Under the pieces are notes generated by a model. That model saw nothing but the letters and a program-made list of their open reading frames with translations, had not been told where the DNA came from and did no database searches. 8,259 nt of DNA, taken from contig JAUXFZ010000082.1 of NCBI GenBank assembly GCA_030622585.1, positions 1 through 8,259 on the forward strand. The letters are read 5' to 3'. This document shows, in pieces, positions 6,475 to 8,259 of the stretch (position 1 is the first letter of the stretch; each line of letters begins with the position of its first letter). Both the position numbers and the translations under genes were made by a program. This DNA comes from Myxococcales bacterium (lineage in GTDB: Bacteria > Myxococcota_A > Polyangia > Polyangiales > Houyiibacteriaceae).

Positions 6475-6567
6475 GCTCTCGCCCTGCTGACCAGCCCTCG
6501 CGTGGAACATCCATCATATCGCTGTAGTCGCCGAGCAGGGGCGCCTGGTCGACATGCGGAGGGACTC

Positions 6568-6590
6568 GGATCTCGTCGCATACGCGATCC
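6568..6590. promoter_or_regulatory. 23-bp imperfect palindrome upstream of P2
   Basis: GGATC-T-CGT-N5-ACG-C-GATCC pairs at eight of nine outer positions around a centre at 6579, about 66 bases upstream of the predicted P2 start. It could be an operator or a second activator site, but it differs from the GCA-N5-TGC dyads and may be chance. Confidence 0.3.
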
Positions 6591-6618
6591 AGCAGCGCTC
6601 CGACCCGGGTGTGTGACC

Positions 6619-6634
6619 TGGCACGGTGCTTGCT
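6619..6634 (+). promoter_or_regulatory. Sigma54 (RpoN) promoter P2, full consensus
   Basis: TGGCACG-GTGC-TTGCT matches the sigma54 consensus at every defined base, with GG at 6620-6621 and GC at 6632-6633 at the correct ten-base spacing. The predicted start is near 6645, about three bases before the GTG start of the tandem USP. It shares both boxes exactly with P1 and differs only in the four-base spacer. Confidence 0.88.
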
Positions 6635-6647
6635 CCAAAAGTAACCC

Positions 6648-7544
6648 GTGGCGATCAAGACTATCGTTGTCGGGACCGATCTCGGTGAGTCCGGCCACCG
6701 AGCGATGCAGCTCGCGATGGCGACCGCTCAGCCCACGGGCGCGACACTGTGGTTGGTGCACGCGAGCGAAGTCGGTTTGGAGCATGCGTGGCACGATCTG
6801 CCCATCGGCGCGAGGTCTGCTGCTCAGGCGCTTCGTGAGCGCCTCAAGGGGCGCTTCGAGAACTCGCTGCAAGAGCTGGAGAGCGAACGCATGCGATGCG
6901 AAGAGCTTGGCTTGAGTTGCCAGACCTCATGCGAGGAAGGCTCGCCCTGGGAGACCATTCTGCGGACCGCGGTTTCGGTGAACGCCGACTTGATTGCCGT
7001 GGGCGATCCAGTAGGCGCGATTGGCCTTCCGGAGCGTTTGCTCGGCTCGACCGCGGACCGCGTGGTCAGGCAGGCGCCTTGCTCCGTCCTGGTGTCGTGC
7101 GGGCGGCTTCGCAAGGATTATGCAGAGGCGCGCATCGCCGTAGGGGTCGATTTTTCTGTGCACGGGATCGAGGCGGTTCGGTGGGCGCGCGACGTGGCCC
7201 ACGCGATCGACGGCCAGGTATCGCTACTCTACGTGGTGCCTCACCCGATCATCGAAAGCATGATGTCGAGGGAGTGGACGAGCGTGCTCGAAGGCCTCGC
7301 GTCGATGGCGCGTTCGCGTCTCGACCAGCTCATCCTGAGCGAGGGCTTGAAGTCCAACACGACGGTGCAGGTGTTGGATGGGCCGATCGGAAAGATGCTC
7401 TGCAACGCAACCGCCGCCATCAACGCCGACCTCCTCTTCGTCGGTTGCAGGGGGCAAGGCCGGCTACGCGGGATGATGCTTGGAAGCGCTTCGCAGTACT
7501 GCCTCCGGTACTCGCCGGTCCCCGTCCTCGCGGTTCGTCCGTGA
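6648..7544 (+). CDS. Tandem-domain universal stress protein
   Basis: The 298-residue protein carries two UspA domains. Domain 1 (1-~150) starts AIKTIVVGTDLGES and ends GLPERLLGSTADRVVRQAPC, keeping Gly-Ser 133-134. Domain 2 (~160-298) starts ARIAVGVDFSVHG and ends with an intact ATP-binding loop, VGCRGQGRLRGMMLGS (265-280), then VPVLAVRP. ATP binding is therefore most likely in domain 2 and less certain in domain 1, where the first glycines are in GDPVGAIG. The start must be GTG 6648 or later because an in-frame TAA is at 6642-6644, and the family N-terminus begins right after this GTG. No Shine-Dalgarno fits between promoter P2 and the start, so translation may be leaderless. It is convergent with the next gene, 8 bases apart. 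Tandem USPs are a common class in hypoxia/dormancy regulons; the role here is inferred. Confidence 0.9.
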   Translation: MAIKTIVVGTDLGESGHRAMQLAMATAQPTGATLWLVHASEVGLEHAWHDLPIGARSAAQALRERLKGRFENSLQELESERMRCEELGLSCQTSCEEGSPWETILRTAVSVNADLIAVGDPVGAIGLPERLLGSTADRVVRQAPCSVLVSCGRLRKDYAEARIAVGVDFSVHGIEAVRWARDVAHAIDGQVSLLYVVPHPIIESMMSREWTSVLEGLASMARSRLDQLILSEGLKSNTTVQVLDGPIGKMLCNATAAINADLLFVGCRGQGRLRGMMLGSASQYCLRYSPVPVLAVRP

Positions 7545-7552
7545 GGTAGAGG

Positions 7553-8259
7553 CTAGCTCTCGAGGATCGCTTCGAGTCGCTTCCGGTTCTCGTTCTGAGG
7601 AAGAGAGGTGTCCAGCCGAACGCGCTCGGAGGGCGGGAGCTCATCGATGGGCTCGAAGCGCTTTTCGAACTCGTCGAGTAAGTTGGTCCGGGCGTCGCTC
7701 TCGTGCGCGCCGAAGCTTTCGCGCTTGGCGAGGCGCTCCCGAATGAGCTCGCGAGGGGCGCTGCATTCGATCAGCAAGAACGGGACTCCATGCCGGTCCG
7801 CCACACGGTGTGCGGCCTCGCGCATCGCCGCGGCGCGAAAGGAGGCGTCGAGCACGATGGGACGCCCCGACGAGAGCACGATGTCCGCAAGCCGCCAAAG
7901 CTCCTCGTACACCGCCTCGGTGGAGCTTGGGGAGTAGGCTCCCGCCCATGCTTCGCTTCGCATCGATTCGGTTGGCCTGTGGCCCATGAGGCGCTTCCGC
8001 GTCCGGTCGGAGCTCAGCAGGGGAGCCGCGAGTAAGTCCGCGACCGTCGCTGCAGCGTTGCTCTTTCCACTCGCGATCATGCCCCCCACCGCGACGACCC
8101 TCGGCGGCACCAGTGGCGGGCGTTCGTACGCCAAAGCCAGGACGAAGTATCGTCTCGCCTCGCGCCGCGCGCGCTCCCTCGCACCAGGCGACGCTTCGGT
8201 GTCCGCTGCCAGCAGTGATGCAACCTTGCCCCGAAGTCGGAGGCCAAGCGGTCTTAGGA
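7553..8259 (-). CDS. C-terminal AAA/P-loop kinase half of a probable APH-AAA fusion protein (5' end outside window)
   Basis: The frame is open on the minus strand from the right edge to the TAG at 7555-7553, giving 234 visible residues and no start. A helical segment rich in Arg (GARERARREARRYFVLALAYERPP) leads into a P-loop, GGMIASGKS (Lys65 and Ser66 of the visible part), followed by LSSDRTRKRLMG, GRPIVLDASFR, VPFLLIECSAP and RERLAKRE. This is the order seen in the zeta-toxin/kinase-like AAA_33 family (COG0645). The linker RRYFVLALAYERPPLVPPRVVAVGG is typical of proteins where this ATPase follows an aminoglycoside-phosphotransferase-like domain (COG2187), which would lie beyond the edge. 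A TTG at 8134 could be misread as a start, but similarity continues upstream. Residue 67 after GKS is Asn rather than the common Thr. The substrate is unknown. Confidence 0.82.
   Translation of the reverse strand, partial: LRPLGLRLRGKVASLLAADTEASPGARERARREARRYFVLALAYERPPLVPPRVVAVGGMIASGKSNAAATVADLLAAPLLSSDRTRKRLMGHRPTESMRSEAWAGAYSPSSTEAVYEELWRLADIVLSSGRPIVLDASFRAAAMREAAHRVADRHGVPFLLIECSAPRELIRERLAKRESFGAHESDARTNLLDEFEKRFEPIDELPPSERVRLDTSLPQNENRKRLEAILES

Larger units (their letters stand above)
6349..6647. promoter_or_regulatory. Divergent control region between WS/DGAT-regulator operon and tandem USP
   Basis: No recognisable gene lies in these 299 bases. They hold a candidate leftward sigma54 promoter (6364-6379), two GCA-N5-TGC dyads (6432-6444 and 6462-6474), a longer imperfect palindrome (6568-6590) and a full-consensus rightward sigma54 promoter (6619-6634). 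The stretch around 6360-6430 is more AT-rich than the genes on either side, as expected of promoter DNA. Confidence 0.7.

Noticed and set aside
7545..7582. Possible bidirectional terminator between the tandem USP and the APH/AAA gene
   Set aside because: Only 4-5 bp stems (AGAG/CTCT and CTCGA/TCGAG) can be formed, with no T-run on either strand; too weak to call.

Overview
The window is GC-rich and gene-dense, and codon choice favours G/C in the third position. The combination of a lysine/alanine-rich histone-tail-like protein, an NtrC/sigma54 circuit, a globin-coupled sensor kinase and a WS/DGAT lipid acyltransferase suggests a deltaproteobacterial or myxobacterial (Myxococcota-like) chromosome. 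This assignment is an inference from gene content; no rRNA or marker gene is present.

Layout, left to right. (1) The C-terminal part of a histone H1-like basic protein runs in from the left edge (1-465, +) and overlaps by ATGA a ferredoxin/rubredoxin reductase-type FAD enzyme (462-1667, +). (2) A 156-base gap carries two dyads and a full-consensus sigma54 promoter, followed by a small universal stress protein (USP, 1824-2291, +) and a histidine kinase with an N-terminal heme-globin (protoglobin) sensor domain (2323-3501, +). (3) Facing them, with interlocked stop codons, is an NtrC-type sigma54 activator (4919-3498, -), preceded in its operon by a WS/DGAT acyltransferase (6348-4921, -). (4) A 299-base divergent control region (6349-6647) contains a candidate sigma54 promoter for the minus-strand operon, the same two-dyad arrangement, and a second full-consensus sigma54 promoter reading right. 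(5) That promoter drives a tandem-domain USP (6648-7544, +). (6) The C-terminal ATPase half of a probable APH/AAA fusion protein enters from the right edge (8259-7553, -).

How the parts may work together. The globin kinase would sense O2 or another diatomic gas and phosphorylate the NtrC-type regulator. The regulator would bind paired GCA-N5-TGC dyads and activate sigma54 promoters for the two USP genes, the lipid acyltransferase, and the kinase and regulator themselves. The output set (USPs, a triacylglycerol/wax-ester synthase and an APH/AAA fusion) resembles the hypoxia/dormancy regulon that DosS/DosT-DosR controls in Mycobacterium tuberculosis. Here, however, it is built from unrelated parts: globin instead of GAF heme, and NtrC/sigma54 instead of a LuxR-type regulator. 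This Dos-like, sigma54-driven circuit is the main discovery candidate. The gene identities are well supported by motifs. The regulatory wiring is inferred from sequence elements.
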